Below are positions 50,715 to 61,260 of a stretch of 64,000 bases of DNA, one piece after another. The stretch lies in NCBI GenBank assembly GCA_030710605.1, contig CP092874.1, positions 44,480,665 through 44,544,664 on the forward strand, read 5' to 3'. Both the position numbers and the translations under genes were made by a program. Source of the stretch: Cordylochernes scorpioides. Its lineage: Eukaryota > Arthropoda > Arachnida > Pseudoscorpiones > Chernetidae. The notes below the pieces were generated by a model, which saw only the letters and a list, made by a program, of their open reading frames with translations, did not search any database and had not been told where the DNA came from. Each line of letters starts with the position of its first letter. Position 1 is the first letter of the stretch.

Positions 50715-52205
50715 GCACAATTCAAGCATATTTCAATAGAATGATCTTTGCAGATTGGTTCTTTGCTTTTTTTGCATTGCATTTGAGTTTGACAATCTTT
50801 TTTACATAGGTAGCATCTTTTGCATTTTTTGGGACAAGGACCGCTGCTTGTGGATTCCTAGAGAACACACATTATTGATATTTCGTATAAAAATCAAATA
50901 AATATTTGCCTACTTCAAGTGATGAAGTTCCAGCATGCTTCTGAATTAATATGCAGATCTCTTGACAAAATTTTGGTTTGATTTCGCATATTCAAGGCAT
51001 CTCTCATTAGTTGTAGAGCAAGCTGCTTTATAGAATCTTTTTGAGCCATTCCACCGTCTTGCTTGACAGCCTTATAAATTACTGCTGAATTTATTACAAC
51101 CACATCCACAAAGTTAAAAAATAAACACTAAGGCCATCTTTTGGGTCTTCTTCCAACAGAATACACGGCACATTTCTGATCAACTACATCCACCCCACCT
51201 TTGGTCATATAAAATATGATTGTCTCGGGCTTTTGTTGTTCAGCAGTTTCTTGACCAATTGTTGTGGTCGAATGCATTGTGGAGAGTAATGTATCAGGTT
51301 TTCCAATTTTAGGGACATAGGATACCAAAGTTTTGTTTTTTGAAAAACCAAAAGTGGAACTGAACTGTGGTTGCCTTTTGTTTGGCAGAAATTCTGGGGG
51401 GATTTCTCTTTTATTGGATCTGATTGTACCACCAAGGTCAATTTGTGTTCTTCTAGGAGAGAATCAGCCAATGAGACACTGGTATACCAATTATCAGTTG
51501 TGATGTTGCGACAGATACCAGATATTGGCTGCACCAAACGCTTGACAATTTCATCAGGCGAGTTGCTCTTTTGGTAGGGACCTTCAGGCTGTTTCCCAGC
51601 ATATACATCCCATATTTGATGTGAAATATGTGCGAGAATCAGCAAGTAAAACTATTTTAATTCCATTTCTTTTTGGCTTGCTTGGAATATATTGATAAAA
51701 TCCACATTTTCCTCTGAATCCCACCAATTGCTCATCAATGGTGCAATATTGGGCAGGTGAATACATTATTCAAAAATTGTAAACCAGGTCTTGAAAAACT
51801 TCTCTAATAGCAGCAAGTTTATCAAGTGACTTTCTAGTTTCCCTACTTGATATATCATCAAATCTGATGCATTTCAAAAGAAATAGAAAGCGTTCTGCAC
51901 TCAATACAGCTCTACATATTTCTATACAAGTCCCATCGTCAGCCTATATTTCCTTATATGATTGTCGTTAAGCACATTTTACCCCTGTAAGATATAGAAG
52001 CCCAATAAAAGCTCTCATTTCAATAAAATTGGTATCTTTAGCACAGCATTCTCTAGTGTATCTGTCTTTGATTTTAGAAATGAAAAGATTAGTATAGATA
52101 ACTATATTATCTATCATTTTTTTAGTAATAAATAATTCAAAAGCTTCCATGGGAGTACTCACATTTTTGGCAGGTCCTTTGGGTACAGGAAGATGAGTAA
52201 TTATG
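50715..52205 (-). pseudogene. piggyBac transposase, catalytic and C-terminal part, frameshifted
   Basis: Reading from 52205 leftward: GPAKNVSTPMEAFELF, then MRAFIGLLYLTG. The first catalytic block is TIDEQLVGFRGKCGF with YIPSKPKRNGIKI (51600-51760). The second is ITTDNWYTSVSLADSLLEEH (about 51500). The third is TKGGVDVVDQKCAVYS with RRPKRWP (51130-51200). The C-terminal cysteine-rich domain is near 50725-50860 (CKRCYLCKKDC, CKDHSIEICLNC). All three catalytic aspartate motifs are present, but at least four frame breaks or stops occur. It moves DNA by cut and paste at TTAA. Confidence 0.92.
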
Positions 52206-52245
52206 TTTATGGATCTTGTCTAATTCTTGAGGGTGGTGCTTTTGA

Positions 52246-53740
52246 CGTGACAACGTCTTAAATTAGGTTGCGGCTGGGAGTCACTTATGAAAAAGTGTAA
52301 CGCCCGGTAACGTTACGATGAGTCACCAAACGAGAGTGCTGCGCGCGCAGCGCTAGAGAATTAGGTGCATTGAATCGGCGCATGCTTGTCTCTGTCTTTG
52401 TCTTTCTCGAACGTTCTTGGCGTTGGAAAAACAAGAAAGCGTCATAATACAAGTTCACACGTGTGGTTAAAGTATCGTCAGCTGTGTCTGTAGTGAAAAT
52501 GTGGAGTGCTTAGATTCGTCATTTACAACAACTACAACAATAAAGGTAAATAATTGTACACTGATATTTCATTATCGTAAACTATGATTGATTGATTAAT
52601 TGTTAGATTGACACAAAAGTTGAGAAACTGAGTTTATAGGTTATGTCATACTATTGATAAATGTTGATAGTGTTAAGTAAATTATTAGTTTAAAATTAAT
52701 TAATTAATTAATTATTATTTTACAAATTTTAAATAGTTTCAAATTTATTTAGCAAAAATTTGAACCTTCGATCTGAATAAATGTTTTGATTTTCGAATTG
52801 ATTCTTTAAAATTACAAATATTAAGAAAAAGTGGCAGATATAAGAAAACTTTATTTAAACTGTGTTGAGCAAGAATTTTAACATCTAATTTAAGTAAATG
52901 TTTTAATTTTCAACTTCATCATTTACAATTACAAATTTTATTTAATTTCAAATTTATTTAGCAAAAATTTGAACCTTCGATCTGAATAAGTGTTTTGATT
53001 TTCAAATACCAACGCGGCTGGTGGAGTGGCGATCTATCGTAAATTATCATCGACATCTACGGCGGAAGTGTTCCAAGTTGCGATTACAGACGTAACTCGT
53101 GTCATTAAAACCAAGGGTGACATGTGCATGACTGAAGTTACTTGCTTCGCCGCTAATACTAGCTTCAAGTTTATACTCGGTGCTGTATATATTCATCCAG
53201 GAGCTAGTATGCAGGATATTGGAATGTTACTATGGCAAGGACTCGGTCCGTACATTCACAACAGCCAGTACGTGCCACCGTTCGTGCAAGTTGATTCTAG
53301 TATACCGATTCTTCTGTGTGGTGATTTCAACAAAAACGTAAAGCCTGACAACTCATTTCTTAATTTCATGAAAAATACGTATAATCTTGATTGCGTATCA
53401 AACGTTTCTAAGTCAACTACGTTAAAAGGAACAACTATCGACTTGACTTTCGCAAGACACATTACAGCAGAAACACTTCCTTTCATTTCATATTTCTCCT
53501 ATCATCGTCCTATCCTCAACAAAATCACTCAAATAGGAATTAGTTAAGTTTAAGTTTACATGTACAATGTTTTAGTAAACAAAATATATTTCTATAGTTA
53601 AAATTTGTGCAATTCTTATTTTCATTCAATTCCTTGTTCCTATTGTGCAATTTAATTATATTCATATCAATAAATATTCTACCGTTGTCACGTAAAATCT
53701 TCGCCCGTAAAACCGACTTTACAGGCAACCATTGTTTTTT
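52246..53740 (+). mobile_element. Probable Helentron-type insertion in the piggyBac
   Basis: It splits the piggyBac transposase. The left part starts near GACGTGACAACGTC (52247) followed by a GC-rich segment to about 52450. Tandem repeats of about 100-200 bp occur at 52735-53005 (GCAAAAATTTGAACCTTCGA twice). The right end is near GTCACGTAAAATCTTCGCCC (53689-53710). Its one coding piece is an endonuclease domain. Exact ends were not established. Confidence 0.5.
53011..53547 (+). pseudogene. Endonuclease/exonuclease/phosphatase domain, Helentron-type
   Basis: An open 173-codon frame from ATG 53026, with homology starting just upstream (NAAGGVAIYRKL). Motifs: ILGAVYIHPGAS, ILLCGDFNKNVKPDN, TTLKGTTIDLTFARH and the final ISYFSYHRPILNKI. 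The GDFN and SYHRP motifs are those of the AP-like endonuclease fused to Rep-helicase proteins in Helentrons, often annotated with Pif1 helicase in arthropods. The Rep and helicase parts are absent, so this is a fragment. Confidence 0.7.
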
Positions 53741-53759
53741 TTTTTGTTCCATTTTGTCA

Positions 53760-53925
53760 CTCCATTTTTACCAAAAAATAATCATTTTTCTCATTTATAT
53801 TTAGTGGTCCTTCATTATTCGGCTCTTCTTCTGAATCCGTTTCATGATCACTTCTTTCTATATAATCTTCATCATCATCAGATTTTCCTCCTACTTCTTC
53901 TTCCTCATCTAACCAGCTGGAAACC
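53760..53925 (-). pseudogene. piggyBac transposase N-terminal acidic segment
   Basis: On the minus strand from ATG 53923: MVSSWLDEEEEVGGKSDDDE and then SDHETDSEEEP, the acidic leader typical of piggyBac transposases. It is separated from the catalytic part by the Helentron-type insertion. Confidence 0.75.
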
Positions 53926-54354
53926 ATTTTAAAATTTCTGAACTAGTTTGTAGAATTAGGAAAGAAATTCTATTATATTATACAAAATTACAATCACAAA
54001 ACACAATTTAGAATGCAGATAATTAAAGCAAGAGTAATAAAAAAACGAATGCTCAACTTATTTGGTGCGCTTGAACATCTATAAAACCAGAAGTGAAACG
54101 GCCAATAATAGGGGCACTAAAATTCCCAGTGACATAATTACTGGTGCTCGGCTTTAAAGTCCGTTTGATATGATAACTCGGGATGTACAAAATATGTTTC
54201 TCTTAAAATGCAAAGTTCTTCAAATAAATGCATTTTATTAAGCTACCTAAAAGTTTGATGAAAAATGATGCATTTTGAAATTTTTGCAAACATTTTTAAT
54301 TTTCACACAGCCTTTCAAGCCGAACGCCAGTAATTAAGGGTTAACAATAATATA

Positions 54355-55638
54355 CAGTAAAACCCCGCTAATACGAACCCTGGATATAACGAACTTTCCC
54401 TTATAACGAACCCACGCCAATTCCCAATTCCATTCCATTGAAAATACCATCGTTATAACGAACTTTGCGATTTTTAGAATAACGAACTACCCCTATAACG
54501 AACCTATTTCGGGTCCCAAAATTATTAAATCTATTAAAAATACTATGCTTATAACGAACTTAGAATTGTAATTAAAAAAAAAAAAATTGAGCATGTTTTC
54601 AGCTCGCGGATCGCGATTTCAAAACAATAAATTTAGCGGCATTATTTGTTTTGATTTTTGCACTTTATTTTCGCTGTATGTTGTATAAATTTTTACACAA
54701 TATACTTTTTATTAAATAGAATATCTTTGCATCCATTAAATTTGAAATATAAAAAATGCAAATGGCTTCCATAATGAAGAAAACAAAGGCATTTTAAAAA
54801 CAAAAGCGTTATTTCTTAAAAAAAAAAAAAGGCCATTTTCAGAACTTTTCAAAGTGAAACAACATAGGCAAAATGTTAAGAACATATTAAAATAAGAGAA
54901 TATAACTTTTCTATTATAAAAGATAAAATATAAAGTTATTAAAAATTGTTACAAAGAGGAATCAACCTCAACTTTTGCCGCGATCGCGATCGTACGTTTT
55001 AGGGATAAAAAAAAAAAAAAGTCCAAATAAACGGTCCCGTGATGAAACAAAAATTATTTTTATGCCATTAACTATGGCGATTTTAAAGTCAGCTGTATTT
55101 TGCATGACAGGTTTAAAAAAAACGAAATCTAGACCTAGAAGAATATGTGGAAACATGAAATGAAAGAAAAACACTAACTTTATTTGAATGGTGCAATGCT
55201 TGGAAGAATGCTTTGAAACAACAAGGTATTAGAGCCATTTTTTCAAGTAAAAATTGTATTATATAATGTGATAATGATGTTTTAAAATCATTTCATATCT
55301 TTGAATATGTATTTAATAAAACTTTGCCTAGGATTTGTCTTGATTTTGAAATTAGACATAGAGATGCATGTATGCTAATGATAAGAAGAACCTATCATCT
55401 AATGATTTCTATTATTATTCAGTATTAATATAAGTAAATTGGTCAATTAAGGGAATTAAAATAAAGTGACCACTATTAAGAGGCAGCCTCTTCTTGTGTG
55501 TATGGCTATCCTTCAATTATACGGTCTAAAATTTTTGAAAAGTAAAAAAAAATAGCCAAACCGTGGCTATAGTGAACCGTGGCTATAGTGAACCAAAAGC
55601 TCTGTCCCATTGGGGTTCACTATAGAGGGGTTTTACTG
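54355..55638. mobile_element. Tigger/pogo-like non-autonomous element, copy 4
   Basis: Starts CAGTAAAACCCCGCTAATAC and ends GGGGTTTTACTG. Eight or so TATAACGAAC-type motifs lie within 250 bp of the left end; GGCTATAGTGAACC is doubled near the right end. The interior matches 45343-46506 in part (GGAATCAACCTCAACTTTTG) but without the helix-turn-helix. Confidence 0.88.
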
Positions 55639-56320
55639 TATATATTTTAAAATTTCAGCATTGAAATATTTTATTCATTTTAAAATTTACAAATAATTTC
55701 CTTTCAAATAAATAAATCTTTATATAATGTAGCCACAATGATTATGATAACATTTTATATCAATATTCAATTTCCGTGTTATTATAAAATATTTAAACAC
55801 AAAATCAAAAACACCTGCAGCAGCAGTGGATGCCTTTAATACATTTAAATTTATTTATTAAAAGATATTTGAGAGGAAGAAAGGCATGCATGTTTTTTTT
55901 TTTTAAATGACCATCTGGAATACATCATGTGCAAAAACATATCTATAAAGGAATTTTTAAAAGATCTTCCTGATTATTTTAAAATAATATATATTTTTTT
56001 ATATATATATTTACCATATTTATTTTCTTTCAACTGCTATATTCTTCAATTAGAATAAAATATTATTTAATATATTATATTTATTATTTTAATAAGGTCT
56101 GTAGAGTTAATATTTGATTATATTACTGAAAAGAAACACATTGCCATTAAATTTATTTGTTACAATTATTTATGTTTCTAAAATATAAAAAAAAAAAAAA
56201 TTAAAAAAAGTACACACACAATGGTTTCAATTAATATCATTAATTTATATTACAAAGCTATTTTTAAAAAATGTATATTTTAGGGAGTTAGATTATTAGC
56301 TAATCACCTAACTTCAATTC
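55639..56320. other. AT-rich DNA without recognised features
   Basis: Very AT-rich with many homopolymers. Presumably the interior of the element ending at 56386. Confidence 0.4.
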
Positions 56321-56655
56321 AACACTTCCTTTAATTCAACCGAAAGCTCTGATCCCTTGGGGTGTTGAATTAAAGAGGTTCGACTGTATAAGTATTTTTT
56401 AATTGGGTCTGAAGAAGGTAGCAACACACAAGCTGAAATATTACTTGTAGAGCTATCATCATCCTGTAGTAGGAACACAGTTCTTCAGATCCTGAATTCT
56501 TTAAACTGGAATCTTCAAGTGATGACTTAGCATCAACATTGATATTCTCTCACTTCTTTTCACTGATTTTCTTACACAAAAATAATATAAATGTTGGTAC
56601 TAAGCGAACACCATTTCACTCTGTTCTCTTACCTCTTCATAAATTCAGACCATTC

Positions 56656-56805
56656 TATAAGAAAATAAGACCTAATCCAAATAAATTAATAGTGTGTGAC
56701 ATTTTGGGAACAGTATTGTTACCATCATCAGACAAAAGATGTCACACACAATTTATTTGGATAAGTCTTATTTTCTTGTAATCCAAATTGTGCTTTATCA
56801 TTCAG
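56656..56805. repeat. Hammerhead-type foldback, copy 13 (short)
   Basis: Left arm AGAAAATAAGACCTAATCC; the right arm is truncated and lacks the core, followed by the tail AATCCAAATTGTGCTTTATC. The left arm still has the inverse of the core. Confidence 0.8.
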
Positions 56806-57022
56806 ATCATTTTATCAGATCACCAATCCACATCCCCTCTTCATTCTTCAATCCTTCCAGTATGGTCAACATGTTAATGTACTTAGGCCCAGATTTTGGT
56901 ATAGAACTCTCCCTAAAAATTAATTTTATTATTAAAAATTATGTTTTTCTCTCTGTAGATAATTTATGTGTAGCCCACCCACTTATGAATACTGCGAAAT
57001 AAAGCAAGGGATGTTGTTCCAG

Positions 57023-57095
57023 TTTCTCCCAGCCAGATTGAAAGGCTTTACAGCCGCTTCACCAACCTGGACAAGGGAGACAATGGTGCCCTTAG
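57023..57095 (+). CDS. CHP1: CHP1 coding exon 2
   Basis: 73 nt. The acceptor is GTTCCAG at 57022 and the donor is AG then GTGGGT at 57096. Joined to exon 1, the split codon gives F, followed by SPSQIERLYSRFTNLDKGDN and GAL; this is the start of the first EF-hand. In CHP1 this EF-hand is degenerate; here the loop (DKGDNGALSRED across the exon junction) also lacks the usual acidic residue at position 3. It matches the family without gaps. Confidence 0.93.
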
Positions 57096-57143
57096 GTGGG
57101 TGTTACCTGTACCTATATACTGCTACGTGTACAGTACTGCTAT

Positions 57144-57407
57144 ATGTACAGTATTCCGAAAAATCATTTGCTGGTTGGAATTTGATTCAGAAAAAATATA
57201 GGCACACATCAACCAATAATTTATTTAACTCCCGACATTTCAGTGGCCTGCTGTCACTCCTCAGAGGAATGATTATGATAATATGATGATAATTGAATCC
57301 TAGGGTTCGAAATGAATATTCCCCTGAGGAGAGTGATAGCAGGTCACTGAAACGTCGGGAGTTAAATAAATTATTGGTTGATGTGGCTATATTTTTTCTG
57401 TTCTGTA
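57144..57407. mobile_element. Foldback of another family with a hammerhead-like core
   Basis: Inverted arms of about 85 bp (57185-57270 and 57313-57400; CAACCAATAATTTATTTAAC). The right arm has CTGAGGA, stem AGTGA/TCACT, GAAACGTC near 57316-57351. TACAGTACTGCTA flanks it (57130-57142 and 57408-57420), a likely 13-bp duplication. It sits 49 bp past CHP1 exon 2. Confidence 0.75.
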
Positions 57408-57535
57408 TACAGTACTGCTACCTGTACCTACTGCTACAGTACTGCTGCCTTTCTTTTGTAGGAATACACTTGAGGCTTCTGTTTAATGTGTTAAGCTTAG
57501 GACTACATCTGGGTTTTCTTGCTCCAATAACTAAT

Positions 57536-57922
57536 CACAAGACCAAATCCAAATAAGTAATTTACTTCAATCAACAAACAATATAGAAAAAAAGACCAAA
57601 TATTAATGATATTGACAAATACACTCATGGACAAAACTTAAGGAAGTTGTACCTTTTAACATGTATATCAGGATTCAGATAATAACTCAGAAAGATATTA
57701 CAGTGACCTTTATTGAAGGCACACGAGATAACTAAGTATGAACAAAATTGCCTGTCTCCTTAAAAAAAAATAAAAAATAGACGACCAGAGACAAAAGACT
57801 TTCTACTTCCTTAAGTTTTGTCCATGAGTGTATGCTTTTAATTTTTTAGTTTTTTTCTCTCTCTCCCTCTTTCTGAAATGTAACTTACTTATTTGGATTT
57901 GGTCTTGTCACACCTTGTGATT
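57536..57922. repeat. Foldback arms around a Tc1-type MITE
   Basis: CACAAGACCAAATCCAAATA at 57537 and its inverse near 57893-57912 are outer arms of the foldback family without cores. Between them lies the MITE at 57622-57830. Confidence 0.65.
57622..57830. mobile_element. Tc1/mariner-type MITE
   Basis: 209 bp, TA on both sides (57620-57621, 57831-57832), inverted ends CACTCATGGACAAAACTTAA and its reverse complement. No coding capacity. Confidence 0.9.
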
Positions 57923-57989
57923 TTTATAATCCACATTATAATCATTTTCATATCAAGATATAACTTTCATTTAGAATTATTTTATCATG

Positions 57990-58066
57990 GAATACTGTGA
58001 TGATGGTAACAATACTGTTACCGAAACGTCACACACTATTTATTTGGATTTGGTCTTATTACCTTT
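57990..58066 (+). repeat. Solitary foldback half with hammerhead-like core
   Basis: A single right arm: TGATGATGGTAACAATACTG, GTTACC, GAAACGTC, then ATTTGGATTTGGTCTTATTA. The left arm is absent, and the base before TGATGA is G rather than C. Confidence 0.75.
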
Positions 58067-58069
58067 TGG

Positions 58070-58430
58070 TAGAGTGCCATCTAGTGGAACAGAAATCAAC
58101 TAAATGTTGATTTAACATGTTCCCTGATATTTGGCCAATCCATTTTAATAATAAATAAAGCTATACACGAACATGTTTCGAACTGTTGGCCCTCGTCAGC
58201 ATGGTGCAGGCTGTACCTCTACGACTAAAAATATTTTGGTCCCAGAGGCTTCTTGAGAAATCAAAAAATGAGTATTTAAGGCCAACTTCGTGATTACACT
58301 AAAAAACTAAACGCGTTCGTGGTTTGCTTTTCATGATTTTTCAAAAAAATGGGTTGGGAAATATCAGGGAACAGACAAAATCAATGTTTAGTGGATTTCT
58401 GTTCCACTAAATGGCCTTCTGCCAATTAAA
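58070..58430. mobile_element. Foldback of a further family with a hammerhead-like core
   Basis: Inverted arms at 58072-58140 and 58350-58424 (ATCTAGTGGAACAGAAATC and inverse). Inside, on the minus strand, CTGACGAGGGCC ... TTCGAAACATG near 58167-58200. The interior (58200-58320) is more GC-rich. Confidence 0.65.
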
Positions 58431-58708
58431 AAGTTTATATGAGCGTGTTCAAGATATTCTTCTTTTGATAAATATATATTTAATTAAAAAGGCATATATT
58501 GAATAAATGATATTTTGATCCAATATATGCCTTTTTAATTAAAGATTTATCTATGGATTGCTCTATTTTCAAAATAAATTAGTGTCTTCTTCTTCTTCTT
58601 TCTTATCTATATATCAGTGTATTTTGATATATCCACACCCTGGTATATGTATCATCCCATCCTATCAAATTTTGTAATCTAGTTGTCTACACAACATATT
58701 GGGTGCAG

Positions 58709-58908
58709 CCGTGAGGATTTTCTCCGCATCCCTGAGCTTGCCATTAACCCCCTTGGTGACCGGATTGTGAACGCCTTCTTCTCGGAGTGCGACTCTGCAG
58801 ATGGCTCCAGCATCAACTTCCGGCAGTTCATGAGGGTTCTGGCTCACTTCCGGCCCGTCAAGAAGGACAAGGCTAACAACCTCAACAGTCGCCGGGAGAA
58901 ACTGAGAT
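58709..58908 (+). CDS. CHP1: CHP1 coding exon 3
   Basis: 200 nt. The acceptor is GGGTGCAG at 58708 and the donor is GAT then GTGAGT at 58909. It encodes SREDFLRIPELAINPLGDRI, VNAFFSECDSADGSSINFRQ, FMRVLAHFRPVKKDKANNLN and SRREKLR, with one base carried to the next exon. IPELAINPLGDRI and FMRVLAHFRP are strongly conserved in CHP1 and cover the end of EF-hand 1 and EF-hand 2. The next exon should begin with the continuation of a Phe codon and a FAF-type motif; it was not found before 64000. Confidence 0.95.
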
Positions 58909-59104
58909 GTGAGTTTGATGACTCTCTTCCTTCCTTCTAGTGTTTCAACATAAAACTGGGGCCACACAATGTGAAATGTCAAGCTAAAATTTGGAACAGT
59001 ATAGTTCTCTTTAAATCAAATTTTCTTCTTATCTGCTATCTTGTTTGCACACTTGATAACAGTAATAAATATTTAAGAACCTGCTGTGATAGTTTTTCTT
59101 ATTC
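58909..59104. other. CHP1 intron 3 start, piece of the long foldback interior
   Basis: 59010-59100 matches part of the inner palindrome of foldback copy 5 (CTTATCTGCTATCTTGTTTG). No coding signal past the exon 3 donor. Confidence 0.6.
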
Positions 59105-59195
59105 AGTCTTTTGTCATGATGATGGTAACAATGCTGTTACCAAACCATCACACACTATTTATTTATTTGGATTTGGTCTTATTACCTTTTGTTAA
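59105..59195 (+). repeat. Foldback right half, copy 15
   Basis: GATGATGGTAACAATGCTG, GTTACC, then an altered core (AAACCATC), TTATTTGGATTTGGTC. Solitary, continuing from the palindrome fragment to its left. Confidence 0.75.
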
Positions 59196-59445
59196 GTATG
59201 GAAAATAAAATTAAAACACTTATGGCCTCTTAATATATAAAAATAAATCAGATAAGTATACATATAACTATAAGACACCTTGATGCAGAAAGTGTCTTTT
59301 AGGAAAAAGTGTCCAATGAGTTGCTAATTAGTGAGAAAGGTAACTTTGACAATGGAATCTGTTCTCTAAACATCCTCTAGCGTAAGTATCTCCTTTCTCT
59401 ACTCAAGGTAATAAGACCAAATCTAGATGATAAGGTACAATTTGG

Positions 59446-60376
59446 ATTATCTTCTTATATATAAAAGTCAATTTCTGTTTTCTGTTTCACGATAAACTTA
59501 AAAACTACTACCCCAATTGGTACCAAATTTTGCACGTTACTTTTTATAAACCTGAGGAAAATTTTCAGCTACATTTTTATTAGTATTTTTGGCTATTTAC
59601 TTTTTTTCTTTTTTTCACGCAGAGTAAATACAAGGCAAAGTAACAACACCAGGCCAATTAAGCGACCAATGAGCGTTCTGCATTTTTTTCAAGTTGCTTG
59701 CTTACTTTTTTTAAAATATCTTTTATACGAGTGTTATTTTTTTTTTACAAAAGTATCGAGTATTGAGAGAGAAATTTATATTACTAAGTTACAGTAAGTG
59801 CACACAATGCAATTTTAAAAAACTTTACAAAATTAGCGTTACTCTATGTAAATAATGGCTTTCGTATTTTTTATTAATCTTTGTTCTGGCTTTATCTCTT
59901 TAAAAAAATCGTTTAAAATGCAGTCGCAGTCATTAGCAAACACATGTTTGCCTAATTTCCATGTGCTCTTTTATTTTTTACAGAAAAATATTTACATGCC
60001 AGTATTTTGGATTAATTTTTTTTTATAAATTATTTTTTATTATTCTTACTGAGAAGGTGGGCATCGCAGTCACTCACTCAACTCGGGCAATTTCAAGGGT
60101 TAATGCACTGCGCCGGGTACCTCGGGGGTTGGGTGGAAAAGCTGCCATCTATTTAAACTATATTGATTTTGAAACAACTAAATGGATTGCAAAAAAAAAT
60201 TAAATCAAATACCTAAAAACTGATATAATACAATTTTTGCCATCACGCACACTTTTTGCCTGTGGTTTATGTGTTACTTCTGCATTGCTATTCTATGGCA
60301 CTTCTACTATTTATTATTGATGTACTTTCAGTATGAAGGAAATTGCACTCTGGCGAAGCCGGGTCATTTGTCTAGT
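59446..60376 (+). mobile_element. Helentron-like non-autonomous element (HINE)
   Basis: The 5' part reads CTTATATATAAAAGTCAATT and then CGATAAACTTAAAAACTAC and TTGGTACCAAATTTTGCAC; the 3' end reads GGCGAAGCCGGGTC and then TTGTCTAGT. Both are recurrent landmarks of Helentron-associated elements in arthropods as I recall them. No terminal inverted repeats and no protein. A GC-richer part at 60055-60150 is unexplained. Confidence 0.6.
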
Positions 60377-60765
60377 AGATTATAAACACAAGGTAATACG
60401 ACCAAATCTAGATAAGGTACAATTTGGATTATAGATTATAAACACAGGGTAATAAGACCAAATCCAAATAAATAAATAGTGTGTGACGTTTCGGTAACAG
60501 CGTTTTTACAGTCTTCAGACAAAAGTACTGAATGAGAAAATTTACCACAGCAAGTTTTAAATAGTAATTATTATCAAGTGTGTAAACAAGATATCAGATA
60601 AGAAGATTTTTTTCTGAGAAACACAGAATATTATTCTTAGAATTAAAAGTGGAAAACCCACTTTTAAAAAAATAATAATATAGTGTTTGGTAACAGTGTT
60701 GTTACTGAAACGTCACATATATTTGGATTTGGCCTTATTACCTTGTGTTTATAATATGTAATCCA
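60377..60765. repeat. Hammerhead-type foldback, copy 16 (long form, composite)
   Basis: Two tails in tandem (60380-60450), a left arm with near-intact core, an interior matching the palindrome of copy 5, and a short right arm (GTTACTGAAACGTCAC). Outer tail near 60745-60775. Confidence 0.75.
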
Positions 60766-60789
60766 AATTGTGGTTTATTATAACCCTCT

Positions 60790-61260
60790 CTCTACTGTAT
60801 AACTTCCTTATTTCAGTCTCCAAGTAAGCTCCGCCTTTGTCGGTCCCAAGCCCGGATGAAAAAGGAGGAGGAGAAGCAGTAACAAGCTCGTTAAAAAGCC
60901 TGGGTCAGCTGGCCCGGCTGATAGTACCCTGTAAGGGCTCCTACCATGGATACAGGATGAGAAGCATTTGTACTCCATGTTAGGAGCAGCTGCACATGGA
61001 GTCTGTTACTCATGTCAGAGGCGGCCATTTCTTTTGGAGCTAAGTTGGCCTGCCACTGAGTAGTGCTCCCAGTCTTAATGACAAAGGCAGACACATTCTA
61101 CTTCACCCAGTCATGATGGTTGTCAAACAGACACCATCAAGGGTCACAACTTGATACCCTAATATGATTGAGTGGAGATAAGAAAGAAGTCTCCAAGTTA
61201 TAGACCAGGTGGTTGGTGTTCTGTGTTCTCTCCAGAAACCTGGGTTATAAATTTCTCTTA
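60790..61260 (+). other. GC-richer block, possible exon or old processed sequence
   Basis: A pyrimidine tract ends TTATTTCAG at 60820, followed by a 66-base open stretch with many Lys/Arg/Glu codons (QARMKKEEEKQ) and a stop at about 60883. The following 250 bases are GC-richer than the surroundings. Spliced from CHP1 exon 3, this acceptor would give a stop after three codons, so it is not CHP1 exon 4. Identity unknown. Confidence 0.3.

Larger units (their letters stand above)
50501..54340 (-). mobile_element. piggyBac element, inactive, with a nested Helentron-type insertion
   Basis: TTAA on both sides (50497-50500 and 54341-54344). Ends CCCTTAGTTACTGGC and, inverted, GCCAGTAATTAAGGG. The transposase is on the minus strand in two blocks separated by an insertion of about 1.5 kb. 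Confidence 0.93.
50125..56386. mobile_element. Tigger/pogo-like element of a different type, split by two insertions
   Basis: Left end CAGTATAACCTCGTTAATTC with TTCGACA-type repeats to about 50270. Right end GAGGTTCGACTG at 56386, preceded by ATTCAACACTTCC-type repeats. Inside lie the piggyBac (50501-54340) and a Tigger-like element (54355-55638). Pairing the two ends is an inference from their matching motifs. Confidence 0.6.
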
